From Ralstonia sp. TCR112 (GTDB taxonomy: Bacteria; Pseudomonadota; Gammaproteobacteria; Burkholderiales; Burkholderiaceae): DNA of 64,000 nt. The stretch spans positions 39,902-103,901 of the forward strand of contig NZ_VOSS01000044.1 in NCBI RefSeq assembly GCF_007997035.1, written 5' to 3'. The translations under genes and the position numbers were made by a program. The notes under the pieces were generated by a model. That model made no database searches. It saw nothing but the letters and a program-made list of their open reading frames with translations, and was not told where the DNA came from. Numbering within the stretch: position 1 is the stretch's first letter; each line of letters opens with the position of its first letter. This document shows positions 15,180 to 22,660 of this stretch, piece by piece.

Positions 15180-16058
15180 ATGCGTGACTATGGCAAGGTC
15201 GGCCCCAAGTTCTGGATCGGCGAAACAGGGAAGGCCCTCAGAAAGCGCGGCGCTGACGCTCAACTCGTCGCTCTCTACCTGATGACCAGCCCGCACGCGA
15301 ACATGCTGGGGCTTTACTACGTTCCCACGGCCTACATCGCACACGAGACAGGACTAGGCATAGAAGGGGCTTTGAAGGGCCTTGCTAGTTGCTGCGAAGT
15401 TGGTTTCTGCCATTACGACGAGGCTTCAGAGATGGTTTGGGTGCCAGAGATGGCCCAGTACCAGATCGCAGAGCGCTTGACCGGCAAAGACCTGCGCATC
15501 AAGGGCGTCCAGAATGAGTATGACTCTCTTCCCGGAAACCCTTTCCTGAAGCCGTTCTTTGAGAAATACGGCGAGGCGTTTTGCATGGAGAGATGCCGCC
15601 ATCACGATAGGGGGCAACAAGCCCCTTGCAAGCCCCTTGCAAGCCAAGAACAGGAGCAGGAGCAGGAACAGGAGCAAGAACAGGGAAAACACTTGTCCGG
15701 CAAGCCGGACGATGAGGCCGAAAAAATCCTTGCGCATCTGAATGCCGCCGCAGGTCGTGACTATCGGCCGGTGCCCTCGAACATCAAGCTGATCCGCGCA
15801 CGCCTCAAGGAAGGCGCAACGCCCGCGGAGATACGCGCCGTGATCGACCTCAAGGTCAAGCAGTGGGCCAAGGACGCGAAGATGGCGCAGTACCTGCGGC
15901 CCGACACACTTTTCAACGCCACGAAGTTCGCCCAGTACATCGGCCAGCTCAAGGCCGGCGTCCCGGTTGATGACCGGAGCGTTGAGGGATTTTTGGCAAC
16001 GTTTGACGGGCCGCCAGATGACGGCATGACGATCGACATGGAGCGCGACCATGCATGA
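15180..16058 (+). CDS. Phage replication initiator-like protein (O-type)
   Basis: A 292-residue protein: residues 1-125 form a winged-helix-like part (FWIGETGKALRKRGADAQLV, MLGLYYVPTAYIAHETGLG); about 155-168 is a striking Glu-Gln alternating linker; about 170-292 resemble the phage replication C-terminal domain (Phg_2220_C type), with EEILAHLNAAAGRDYR-like KILAHLNAAAGRDYRPV. Such proteins bind the origin and recruit the helicase loader. It overlaps the next gene by eight bases, the O-P arrangement. Confidence 0.72.
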   Translation: MRDYGKVGPKFWIGETGKALRKRGADAQLVALYLMTSPHANMLGLYYVPTAYIAHETGLGIEGALKGLASCCEVGFCHYDEASEMVWVPEMAQYQIAERLTGKDLRIKGVQNEYDSLPGNPFLKPFFEKYGEAFCMERCRHHDRGQQAPCKPLASQEQEQEQEQEQEQGKHLSGKPDDEAEKILAHLNAAAGRDYRPVPSNIKLIRARLKEGATPAEIRAVIDLKVKQWAKDAKMAQYLRPDTLFNATKFAQYIGQLKAGVPVDDRSVEGFLATFDGPPDDGMTIDMERDHA

Positions 16059-16833
16059 GCAGGACAGGAAGGAATTTGCGGAAGTGATCCGCGCGACGTT
16101 CGACAACTATCACCGCGAGCAGCCGATGAACTCGACCCTGCGAGTGTGGTGGGAAATGCTGGCCGGCTTCGACATGGCCGCCGTTCGGGGTGCATGCATG
16201 CGCTATATCGCGACCGAGCCGAAGTATCCGCCGACCATTGGGCAATTGCTCGGCCTTCTGCGCGGCTCCAATGGTGGCGACGGCCGACTTGGCGCCGATG
16301 AGGCTTGGGCGCGCGCGCTAACCGGGATGGATGAGTCGGAAACCATCATCACGACGCCCGAGATCATGGCGGCGTTCAGCATCGCCCAGACGGTTCTTGA
16401 AAGCGGTGACGAAGTTGGAGCCCGTATGGCGTTCAAGGATGTCTACAACCGTATCGTGTCCGAGGCCCGGGCCGCCGGCAAGCCGGTTGAATGGCAGGCT
16501 TCGCTTGGGTGGGATGCCGAGAAGCGCGCGCGTGTTGTGAACCAAGCGGTAGCTGCTGGTTTTCTCCCGGCACCGAAAGCCGCTGCCCTTCTTCCTCCGC
16601 CTAAGCCAAAGACGCAAGACGTCTACCCCGAAGGGCTCGCGAGGGTGAAGGCCATGATGGCGACGCTTACCTCAAAAAGGGAACAGTTTCAACGAGCGCG
16701 CGAAGCTGAGTCTGCTGCAGATCGAGATCGCACGGCGGCGGCAAAACAGCAAGCCGAGGAAATGACGCGCGAGCACGAGAAAAAATCTGCCTCGGATTTT
16801 GCTAAAAACCCTACCCACGCCGCTTCATTTTAA
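16051..16833 (+). CDS. Phage helicase-loader-like protein (P-type)
   Basis: 260 residues. The N-terminal third (FAEVIRATFDNYHREQPM ... YPPTIGQLLGLLRG) matches the style of loader/inhibitor proteins that regulate the replicative helicase. The last 80 residues are Pro-rich then highly charged and helical. It starts eight bases inside the O-type gene. Its role is inferred from domain style and position. Confidence 0.62.
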   Translation: MHEQDRKEFAEVIRATFDNYHREQPMNSTLRVWWEMLAGFDMAAVRGACMRYIATEPKYPPTIGQLLGLLRGSNGGDGRLGADEAWARALTGMDESETIITTPEIMAAFSIAQTVLESGDEVGARMAFKDVYNRIVSEARAAGKPVEWQASLGWDAEKRARVVNQAVAAGFLPAPKAAALLPPPKPKTQDVYPEGLARVKAMMATLTSKREQFQRAREAESAADRDRTAAAKQQAEEMTREHEKKSASDFAKNPTHAASF

Positions 16834-16840
16834 CTATACT

Positions 16841-16854
16841 GATAACACGTTATC
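16841..16854. promoter_or_regulatory. Operator palindrome in front of the small-gene operon
   Basis: GATAACACGTTATC is a perfect 6+2+6 palindrome apart from its centre. TATACT stands directly before it (16835-16840) as a possible -10, without a good -35. It suggests an internal repressed promoter for the genes from 16872. Confidence 0.6.
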
Positions 16855-16871
16855 CGCGCTGTTACCACGCC

Positions 16872-17072
16872 ATGGTCGAATGCATCGATTGCAAGCACTG
16901 CGACATGAAGACCGAGAAGGCACAGGCGCGCTTGGGCTTTGGTCACTGCGCATTCGAGCCAATGGCGGGGCGCTTCAACAACGTGAAGTGGCCGCGTGAC
17001 TGCAACAAGTTCGAGGCGTTGCCCGCAGAGAAGTCCGAAGCGCGGCGCAACTGGCTCAAGGGGAGGAATTGA
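16872..17072 (+). CDS. Small Cys-rich phage protein, 66 residues
   Basis: Starts MVECIDCKHCDMKTEK; Cys residues at about 4, 7, 10, 26 and 44 with a His near the third suggest a zinc-binding knuckle. It ends in a TGATG overlap with the next gene. Family unknown; similar small zinc proteins are common in early operons. Confidence 0.65.
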   Translation: MVECIDCKHCDMKTEKAQARLGFGHCAFEPMAGRFNNVKWPRDCNKFEALPAEKSEARRNWLKGRN

Positions 17073-17518
17073 TGGCAGGGAATCAAAAGCCGCGCAAAGG
17101 CTTCAGCCCGAGATTGCGCACCCAACCATGGCGAGTATCGGCCGTCTTTCATCCGCTGGAATCCGTGCTCTTGCAAATCGAGCAGACCGGCGAAGTGACG
17201 ACGGACGGCAAGGGCATGCCGATGTTCAAGGACGCCGGCGACGGGCACTGGTACGCAACCACGCCCGCGATTGAAGGGATCGTCGAGGCATACGCCACGC
17301 ACGAGCTGCGCAGCGGCCGGCCGATGCCGCTGGACAACCTGCGCAGGTTCGCCAAGAAGCTCGAATACGCGAGCCCGCTCACGCTGGAAGATTGCGCCGC
17401 CGTCCGCCGCGACCTTGCCGCCCTTCGCAGCGAAACGCTGGCCATGACGGTCGAGTACGCGGCCAGCCTGGTCCGCACCACGCAAATCAAAATCGAACTC
17501 GAGAGGATCGCCGCATGA
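17072..17518 (+). CDS. Phage early protein, 148 residues
   Basis: ATG 17072 (MAGNQKPRKGFSPRLRTQPW) with GGGAGGAATTG in front. The second half is helical with RRFAKKLEYASPLTLEDC and ends in a long helix. It is linked by overlaps to both neighbours. No recognised family. Confidence 0.6.
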   Translation: MAGNQKPRKGFSPRLRTQPWRVSAVFHPLESVLLQIEQTGEVTTDGKGMPMFKDAGDGHWYATTPAIEGIVEAYATHELRSGRPMPLDNLRRFAKKLEYASPLTLEDCAAVRRDLAALRSETLAMTVEYAASLVRTTQIKIELERIAA

Positions 17519-17841
17519 GAGAAGCCGAGAAGCCGCGCGCCGTCCGCATGGTGCAGCTCGTGCATGAGCTGAACCTCTACGCGGGCGAGCAGTTCACCAT
17601 TGACGACCTCGTCCACATCTTCAAGACGACAGCCAAGCGCCTAGAAAAGCTCTGCGCCAAGGCCGTCGACAACTTCCAGCTTCGCACGGGCCGCAACACT
17701 GCCGGCCACCGCGTCTACTGGGCCATGAGCGCGTCTGAGCGCGAGATGGTCCGCCGCACACCGACCGGCGACATGACCGGTTACACCGAATACCTGCATT
17801 CGCACTGGCGCGTCGCTGAGGGTGCGCCTTGGGGGCGGTGA
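17515..17841 (+). CDS. Phage early protein with winged-helix look, 108 residues
   Basis: ATG 17515 in an ATGA overlap. The region EQFTIDDLVHIFKTTAKRLEKLC resembles a helix-turn-helix, followed by a beta hairpin (NTAGHRVYWAM), so DNA binding is likely but not proven. Confidence 0.55.
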   Translation: MREAEKPRAVRMVQLVHELNLYAGEQFTIDDLVHIFKTTAKRLEKLCAKAVDNFQLRTGRNTAGHRVYWAMSASEREMVRRTPTGDMTGYTEYLHSHWRVAEGAPWGR

Positions 17842-17842
17842 C

Positions 17843-18568
17843 ATGAGAATCCAGCACTTCCAGCGCAACCTCAACGGCCGAGATTTCGCCGTCGGCGACA
17901 TTCACGGCTGTTTCAGCCGCCTGCAGTTGCATCTCGACACCATCGGCTTCAACCCGGAATGTGATCGCCTGTTCAGCGTCGGCGATTTGGTCGACCGTGG
18001 GCCGGAGTCCGACCTAGCGCTTGAGTGGCTGGATAAACCGTGGTTTCACGCAGTGCGCGGCAATCACGAAGACATGGCCATTCGATTCCCGCGCGGGAAC
18101 ATGGACACGGTCAACTACGTGCAGAACGGCGGCGGCTGGAACGTCGGCAACCCGCGTGTCGTGCAGCAGTTGTTTGCCGACTACTTCATGGCGCTACCGT
18201 TGGCGCTGGACATCGAAACGGCCAACGGTCTGGTCGGCATCGTCCACGCGGAATGCCCATTCCCGTCTTGGCGAGACTTCGTAGAAGTCCTTGAGACCCC
18301 CGAACTTCCTTCGCCTCTCAAGCGGGCGATTCTCGAAACAGCCTTATGGGCACGCGATCGCATCAATGCCCTGCGCCCCGATGAAGTGAGCGACGTCCGC
18401 GCCGTCATCGTGGGACACACGCCGGTCGAGCGATTCACCAGCCTTGGAAACACGCTTTACATCGACACGGGCGCAGTCTTCCGTGAGCGCGATTTCACCA
18501 TTTTGAATCTCAGCACGTTGCGGCCGGTGGATCTTGGCGTGCGCCTTGATTGGGAGGAAGTGGAGTGA
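17843..18568 (+). CDS. PPP-family Ser/Thr phosphatase (lambda phosphatase-like)
   Basis: A 241-residue metallophosphatase with the full motif series: GDIHG (about residue 18), GDLVDRG (about 47), GNHE (about 74) and GHTP late in the chain; His in VHAE completes the metal set. Start at ATG 17843, one base after the previous stop. The lambda homologue removes phosphate from proteins in vitro; its phage role is unclear. Confidence 0.92.
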   Translation: MRIQHFQRNLNGRDFAVGDIHGCFSRLQLHLDTIGFNPECDRLFSVGDLVDRGPESDLALEWLDKPWFHAVRGNHEDMAIRFPRGNMDTVNYVQNGGGWNVGNPRVVQQLFADYFMALPLALDIETANGLVGIVHAECPFPSWRDFVEVLETPELPSPLKRAILETALWARDRINALRPDEVSDVRAVIVGHTPVERFTSLGNTLYIDTGAVFRERDFTILNLSTLRPVDLGVRLDWEEVE

Positions 18569-19116
18569 GCGAGAAGCCAACTAATCCGAAAGACAGCGTC
18601 GGCATCCGCAAGGCGCCCATGTCCACGGTTTCCGCTGTCGTCATGGCCGAGGTCGGCGTCGCCATGCTTGAAGGGGCGGCCAAATACGGGCGCCACAATT
18701 ACAGAGCCGTTGGCGTTCGCGCTTCCGTCTACTACGACGCCACACTGCGCCACCTGTTTTCCTGGTGGGAAGGCGAGAACATCGACCCGGATTCGGGCAT
18801 GTCGCACATCACGAAGGCGATCACGTCCCTCGTTGTTCTCCGTGACGCGATGATCCAGGGAAAAGTCACAGACGATCGGGCGCCATCATCCGGACCGTTC
18901 TATTCGGGCCTAAACACTGCCGCTGCGGCGATTCTTGACCGGCACGCAGACAAAGCCCCGTATCACTACACCATCGCCGACACCAACGGCATGGCCGAAC
19001 ACGCCGCGCGCGAAACCGACGCGCGCCTGATCGCTGATTCCAATGCGGCGGTACACGGCTACCCGCCAATCCACACCGAGGCTCTGCATGCAATCAAAAC
19101 GACTGAGCCTCGTTGA
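18565..19116 (+). CDS. dATP/dGTP diphosphohydrolase-like protein
   Basis: GTG 18565 in a GTGA overlap; 183 residues. The N-terminal 110 residues carry the dATP/dGTP diphosphohydrolase N-domain pattern: PKDSVGIRKAPMSTV, EGAAKYGRHNYR, ATLRHLFSWWEGENIDPDSG and HITKAITSLVVLRDAM, with several His/Glu/Asp residues suited to metal binding. It may adjust the dNTP pool. The C-terminal 70 residues are unassigned. Confidence 0.72.
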   Translation: MSEKPTNPKDSVGIRKAPMSTVSAVVMAEVGVAMLEGAAKYGRHNYRAVGVRASVYYDATLRHLFSWWEGENIDPDSGMSHITKAITSLVVLRDAMIQGKVTDDRAPSSGPFYSGLNTAAAAILDRHADKAPYHYTIADTNGMAEHAARETDARLIADSNAAVHGYPPIHTEALHAIKTTEPR

Positions 19117-19303
19117 GGCGCTGGCCAATACCTGTGTTGGGTACGGCGTGAACTTCACGGCCAATCTCCTGATCTTCCCGCTCTTCGGGATGCACATCAG
19201 CATCCGCGACAACTTCGTGATGGGGCTGATCTACACGGGCATCTCCATTGCGCGCGGGTACGTGCTGCGCCGGACGTTCAATCGCATCAAGGAGGCAGTG
19301 TGA
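19088..19303 (+). CDS. Small phage membrane protein (DUF7220-like)
   Basis: ATG 19088 gives 71 residues with two hydrophobic helices (VNFTANLLIFPLFGM and FVMGLIYTGISIARGYVL) and a basic C-terminus. The phrase LVEALANTCVGYGVNF is characteristic of a small phage membrane family. It overlaps the previous gene by 29 bases in another frame. Confidence 0.7.
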   Translation: MQSKRLSLVEALANTCVGYGVNFTANLLIFPLFGMHISIRDNFVMGLIYTGISIARGYVLRRTFNRIKEAV

Positions 19304-19524
19304 GCAAGCTAACCGAGTGGTTCCCCGGCGAACTGAAACCAGTGCGGCCGGGCCTCTATGAGCGCAAATACCTTCAGGTTACAGGTGGCTTTCGTGCGTG
19401 GCTTGAATGGTTCGACGGCAAAGAGTGGCACCACAGAAAGCCTGAAGCGGGTGACGACCTCGCGTGTCTGAATCAAGAGCGTCAATGGCGCGGCCTCGCA
19501 AATGAACCGCAGGAGGCCGCATGA
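19300..19524 (+). CDS. Small phage protein, 74 residues, GTG start
   Basis: GTGA overlap with the preceding gene. Trp-rich product (EWFPGELKPVRPGLYERKY, WLEWFDGKEWHH) resembling small beta-sheet proteins that recur in Burkholderia phages. Function unknown. Confidence 0.6.
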   Translation: MSKLTEWFPGELKPVRPGLYERKYLQVTGGFRAWLEWFDGKEWHHRKPEAGDDLACLNQERQWRGLANEPQEAA

Positions 19525-19670
19525 AACGCGCCCTAACCTTCGTTGCCGCCCTCATCGGCGCGTTGATCTACGCGGCCGTTACCTTGTGTCTAGTGCCGTT
19601 TGCCGGCGCGATCTGGGCGCTTAGCTGCGTTGCGCGCGGGCTGGAGTGGATTCAGGAGCATGTCGCGTGA
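19521..19670 (+). CDS. Small phage membrane protein, 49 residues
   Basis: ATGA overlap at 19521 and GTGA overlap at 19667. The product (MKRALTFVAALIGALIYAA...) is one long hydrophobic hairpin with a charged end. Tight overlaps on both sides support coding. Confidence 0.6.
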   Translation: MKRALTFVAALIGALIYAAVTLCLVPFAGAIWALSCVARGLEWIQEHVA

Positions 19671-20005
19671 GGAAGTATCGCAATGTCAAGGTGACCACGG
19701 AAGCCGGGACTTTCGATTCCAAGCGGGAGCATGCCCGTTACCTGGAACTGCTGATGATGCAGCGCCAGAAGTCGATCAGCAATCTGCGCAGACAGGTCGA
19801 ATACATCCTGATCCCGGCGCAGCGCGACGCGAGCGGCAAGGCCATCCGCGCCGTGAAATACATCGCCGACTTCGTTTATGACCTGAACGGGAAACAGGTC
19901 GTTGAGGACGTGAAATCCGAAGCAACGCGGAAGCTGCCAGCCTACGTTCTGAAGTTCAAGCTGATGATCCACGTCCACGGGATAACGATCAAGGAGGTTA
20001 CGTGA
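19667..20005 (+). CDS. DUF1064-type phage nuclease-like protein
   Basis: GTG 19667 is chosen for the GTGA overlap. The 112 residues contain FDSKREHARYLELLMMQ, RAVKYIADFVYDLNGKQVVEDVKSE and a C-terminal KFKLMIHVHGI. The spaced Glu, Asp and Glu-x-Lys (VEDVKSE) match a PD-(D/E)xK-like active site, as proposed for DUF1064. Likely role: DNA or junction cleavage during replication/recombination. Confidence 0.75.
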   Translation: MRKYRNVKVTTEAGTFDSKREHARYLELLMMQRQKSISNLRRQVEYILIPAQRDASGKAIRAVKYIADFVYDLNGKQVVEDVKSEATRKLPAYVLKFKLMIHVHGITIKEVT

Positions 20006-20190
20006 GCGCGCCACCCCTCGCCCTCCCCTCAATCGAAGACGAGGGCGCCCAAGCCTTTCAGGTCGGCCGGCGCGTCGCGTCCTATCTGCCCTACGGCTTC
20101 GCCTTCTGCCCCTATAAGCCCGGCAACTCGTTGCATGACAACTGGATGCGCGGGTACGTGAAGATTTTCGATGCGGTGAGCCGGTCATGA
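20002..20190 (+). CDS. Small phage protein, 62 residues
   Basis: GTGA overlap start. The product has an acidic N-terminus and FCPYKPGNSLHDNWMRGY, resembling small ribosome-modulation-factor-like phage proteins with a G-W-x-x-G type C-half. Tentative. Confidence 0.5.
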   Translation: MSAPPLALPSIEDEGAQAFQVGRRVASYLPYGFAFCPYKPGNSLHDNWMRGYVKIFDAVSRS

Positions 20191-20393
20191 GTGACGAACA
20201 AAACTGCAGCACCTGCGCGCACCGACGCGGATTCATTTACGGCTTCTGGCATTGCGTCCGCACAGGCTGGTATTGCGATGTCGAGGTGAAGCATGGTGGC
20301 CGTTGCCAGACCGGCAGCCGACTCTCTCTTTGGGAACCCCGCGCGCCGCTGCACCGCCGAGTCATCCGCATCTTCACGGGGATGAAAGCATGA
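20187..20393 (+). CDS. Small Cys-rich phage protein, 68 residues
   Basis: ATGA overlap start. Cys at about 7, 10, 22, 29 and 39 (CSTCAHRRG, HCVRTGWYCDVEVKHGGRC) suggests a zinc knuckle. Basic C-terminus. Unknown role. Confidence 0.6.
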   Translation: MSDEQNCSTCAHRRGFIYGFWHCVRTGWYCDVEVKHGGRCQTGSRLSLWEPRAPLHRRVIRIFTGMKA

Positions 20394-20734
20394 GCGACGA
20401 AAGTGAAATCAACATATTCCGCGCGCTGGACTTCATCAGAGACAACGCCACCGCCTACGCCCAAGCCAAAGCGAAGCGCGTCTATCTGGAGAATTTCCGC
20501 AAGAGCAAGAAGGCGATCCTGATGCGCGCGGCCGAACTGCGAGGGCACAAGACCGCAGCAATCCAAGAGCGCGAAGCATACGCCGATGATGGCTATGTCG
20601 AGATCCTTGCGGCCCTGCAGGCTGCAACCGAGCAAGAAGAAGCGCTTCGCTGGTTGATGGTGGCCGCCGAAGCAAAGATCGAAGCCTGGAGAACGATCGA
20701 AGCCACACGGAGAGCGGAGGCAAGGAACGTATGA
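20390..20734 (+). CDS. Helical phage early protein, 114 residues
   Basis: ATG 20390 in an ATGA overlap. Almost entirely helical and charged (YLENFRKSKKAILMRAAE, EALRWLMVAAEAKIEAWRTI); it may form coiled coils. No family is recognised. Confidence 0.6.
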   Translation: MSDESEINIFRALDFIRDNATAYAQAKAKRVYLENFRKSKKAILMRAAELRGHKTAAIQEREAYADDGYVEILAALQAATEQEEALRWLMVAAEAKIEAWRTIEATRRAEARNV

Positions 20735-20907
20735 GAATCCTCATCAGCGCAGACACCTATCTCTACACGTGCCGCCTCGGGATGTTCTTCCGCGTGCGCG
20801 GCTTCGGCGTGTCGATTGAGAAGGACCGGCCTCGCCTGTTCGCCGAGCGCATCGGCTTTCGGCGCGTCTATCGCTTTGGCCGATGGGCGGTGGAGTTTTT
20901 GACATGA
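20731..20907 (+). CDS. Small basic phage protein, 58 residues
   Basis: ATG 20731 to TGA 20905-20907 with four-base overlaps on both sides. Arg/Phe-rich product (MFFRVRGFGVSIEKDRPR). It belongs to the small-gene set; function unknown. Confidence 0.55.
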   Translation: MRILISADTYLYTCRLGMFFRVRGFGVSIEKDRPRLFAERIGFRRVYRFGRWAVEFLT

Positions 20908-21182
20908 CGACGAATGCCGAGAAGGACTATCTGGGCCGCGTCGCCTCGCTGGGCTGCATCCTTTGCGACCGATTGGGCTACGGCGCCACACCCGCCGAAA
21001 TCCACCACGTGCGCGAGGGTCAGGGGATGGCCCAGCGCGCGGAGAACTGGCTGGCCGTGCCGCTCTGCCCGGAACACCACAGGGGCAAGTCGGGCATCCA
21101 CGGAAACCGTATGGCGCTCAAGCAGGTGAAAGCCGACGAAGTCGACCTGCTGGCGTGGACCATTGAGGCGCTGAATACCTGA
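20904..21182 (+). CDS. Ref-like HNH recombination-enhancement nuclease
   Basis: ATG 20904 (MTTNAEKDYLGRVASLGC) by overlap; 92 residues. It has CILC, the HNH-type EIHHVREGQGM, and a zinc-site-like PLCPEHHRGKSGIHGNR. This is the pattern of the phage P1 Ref family, RecA-dependent nucleases cutting at D-loops. Its length is close to the catalytic domain alone, so the basic N-terminal extension of P1 Ref is missing. Confidence 0.8.
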   Translation: MTTNAEKDYLGRVASLGCILCDRLGYGATPAEIHHVREGQGMAQRAENWLAVPLCPEHHRGKSGIHGNRMALKQVKADEVDLLAWTIEALNT

Positions 21183-21382
21183 TGGCCACCCTTCCACATT
21201 GGGCGTACCGCGACCCGCTCGAACAACTGATCCGCGCGGAAGGTTTTCGCTGTACCGGCTGCACCCACGAAGAACGCAAAGAACTGTTCGGCACGGTCAT
21301 CCACGTCTGCACGCTCAAGAACCGCGACGGCTCGCCGCGCAAACACGGTCAGCGATGCAGCAAATATGAGGGGGAAGAATGA
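21182..21382 (+). CDS. Small Cys-containing phage protein, 66 residues
   Basis: Starts on the last base of the Ref-like gene. Cys pairs (FRCTGCTHE, HVCTL, RCSKYEGEE) suggest a zinc-bound fold. It ends in an ATGA overlap with the Q-like gene. Unknown function. Confidence 0.6.
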   Translation: MATLPHWAYRDPLEQLIRAEGFRCTGCTHEERKELFGTVIHVCTLKNRDGSPRKHGQRCSKYEGEE

Positions 21383-21903
21383 GGGTATTCCGCGACACCG
21401 ACGCCCTGCTCCGCTGGGCCTACGCCATCGTTGAGCAGCCGATCTGCAAGGTCTCCGATGCACAGAGAGCCATGGCCGGCGCCAGCGACACGAACAAGAG
21501 CGCAGACGGTGCCCTGAGCGTTCAGGATCAGCACGGCCAAGCTGCGATGGTACGGCGTTACATCGAGGGCATGCCGGAACTGCTCCAGGCGTACGCATGG
21601 GCCTCGTACTCATGGGCCGAGCATGAGCGCAAAGGCGGCAATTACGTGCTCGATCTGCACCTGGCGACCGAGACGGGCATCGTCAACGGCCTCATGCGGT
21701 TCCTGCTGATGCGCCGCCAGATCGAACTCGGCCAGTCGCGCTGCATGTCCTGCGAGCGGATCGCTGAGAAGGTCGGCGTGCACAAGCGGACGATCCAGCG
21801 CTATGAGCCCAAGGTCAAGACGGCCATGGACTCCCTGCGCAACCGGTTCTTTGACATGGCCGACGAACACTTCGCGGGGTCGGGCCTGATCCGCTCAAGC
21901 TGA
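21379..21903 (+). CDS. Q-like late-gene regulator candidate
   Basis: 174 residues, last gene before the DGR promoter. The C-terminal third holds a helix-turn-helix (MSCERIAEKVGVHKRTIQRYE) and the centre has Cys plus helices, as in phage antitermination/late activator proteins at the end of early operons. If it is Q-like, it would act on the leftward late promoter near 13.5 kb. Confidence 0.6.
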   Translation: MRVFRDTDALLRWAYAIVEQPICKVSDAQRAMAGASDTNKSADGALSVQDQHGQAAMVRRYIEGMPELLQAYAWASYSWAEHERKGGNYVLDLHLATETGIVNGLMRFLLMRRQIELGQSRCMSCERIAEKVGVHKRTIQRYEPKVKTAMDSLRNRFFDMADEHFAGSGLIRSS

Positions 21904-21919
21904 TTTTTTGATATTCTTC

Positions 21920-21948
21920 TTGAGAACATGTTATCTCTTTGCTAGAGT
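21920..21948 (+). promoter_or_regulatory. Repressed promoter for the DGR unit
   Basis: TTGAGA (21920-21925), 17-base spacer, TAGAGT (21943-21948), with the operator GAGAACATGTTATC (21922-21935) overlapping the -35. The next gene, the first DGR variable protein, starts at 22000. The same operator-on-minus-35 design appears at 30618. Confidence 0.65.
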
Positions 21949-21999
21949 GCTCACACGCACCACAAAACCTGAGGTCAATAACCCATGAAGGGGAGAACC

Positions 22000-22608
22000 A
22001 TGAACGCAGTTGTGAACGGCATTACTGTCCCGGCCATCATCGGAACACCGTGGGAAGGCGGCTTCTATAGCGGTCTGATCACTTTCGGTGGCGATGTGTA
22101 TGCGCAAGTCACCGCCGCAAAGACTGACGGCGAGCACAAGCCCGCCATCTGGCTCCTGGATTACACCGAGATCAAGGGCGCCGACAGCTTCTTCGACGGC
22201 TTGGCGAACACGAAGGGCATGGCCGAGGCCGGCAGCGAGATCGCCCAGTGGGCACTCGAGCAGCGCATTGCTGGCTTCGATGACTGGGCCATCCCTGCGC
22301 GCGATCAACTCGAACTCCAGTACCGGCACTTCAAGCCGACCACCCAGGAGAACTGGGTGTGCCGCAACGGTGACAACCCGAGCAGCCTGCCCCCGGGCTA
22401 CCCGTACACGATTCACCTGCCCGGCCAGACCACGGTCGAGCTGTTCCGCGTCGGCGGCACCGAGGCCTTTGCTGCTGACTGGTACTGGTCGAGCACGCAG
22501 TACTCGGCCGACGACGCCTGGAGCCAGACCTTCAATGGTGGCAGCCAGCACTACGCGAGCAAGGACCTCGAAGGTCGTGTCCGCCTCGTCCGCAGCATCA
22601 AGCTTTAA
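22000..22608 (+). CDS. DGR variable protein 1 (DUF1566/C-type-lectin-like)
   Basis: ATG 22000 is chosen for GGGGAGAACC in front (an upstream ATG at 21985 lacks a site). The 202-residue product ends in the hallmark of DUF1566-type DGR targets: WYWSSTQYSADDAWSQ, then GRVRLVRSIKL. Residues about 166-198 are encoded by the variable repeat. The C-type-lectin-like fold tolerates many surface residues and usually binds a ligand. The N-terminal 110 residues probably anchor it to another structure. It is not next to tail genes, so its location on virion or cell surface is unknown. Confidence 0.85.
   Translation: MNAVVNGITVPAIIGTPWEGGFYSGLITFGGDVYAQVTAAKTDGEHKPAIWLLDYTEIKGADSFFDGLANTKGMAEAGSEIAQWALEQRIAGFDDWAIPARDQLELQYRHFKPTTQENWVCRNGDNPSSLPPGYPYTIHLPGQTTVELFRVGGTEAFAADWYWSSTQYSADDAWSQTFNGGSQHYASKDLEGRVRLVRSIKL
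22495..22592 (+). repeat. DGR variable repeat 1 (VR1)
   Basis: 98 bases aligned without gaps to the template repeat at 23793-23890. I count 12 differences, all at template adenines (A to G, C or T), eleven of them in AAC/AAT/GAT-type codons; the last 22 bases (22571-22592) are identical and contain the GC-rich initiation-of-homology end. Confidence 0.93.
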
Positions 22609-22660
22609 CCCTTCATCCTTTCGACGGCCCAGACCAACCGATCACGATCAAGAGGATCAG

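Noticed and set aside
15640..15690. CRISPR-like or VNTR array
   Set aside because: The repeat unit is a coding Glu-Gln repeat of six bases with no spacers.
22088..22660. Frame of variable protein 2 extended upstream through variable protein 1
   Set aside because: The extension is Arg/Ser-rich out-of-frame sequence; ATG 22661 has a good ribosome site.
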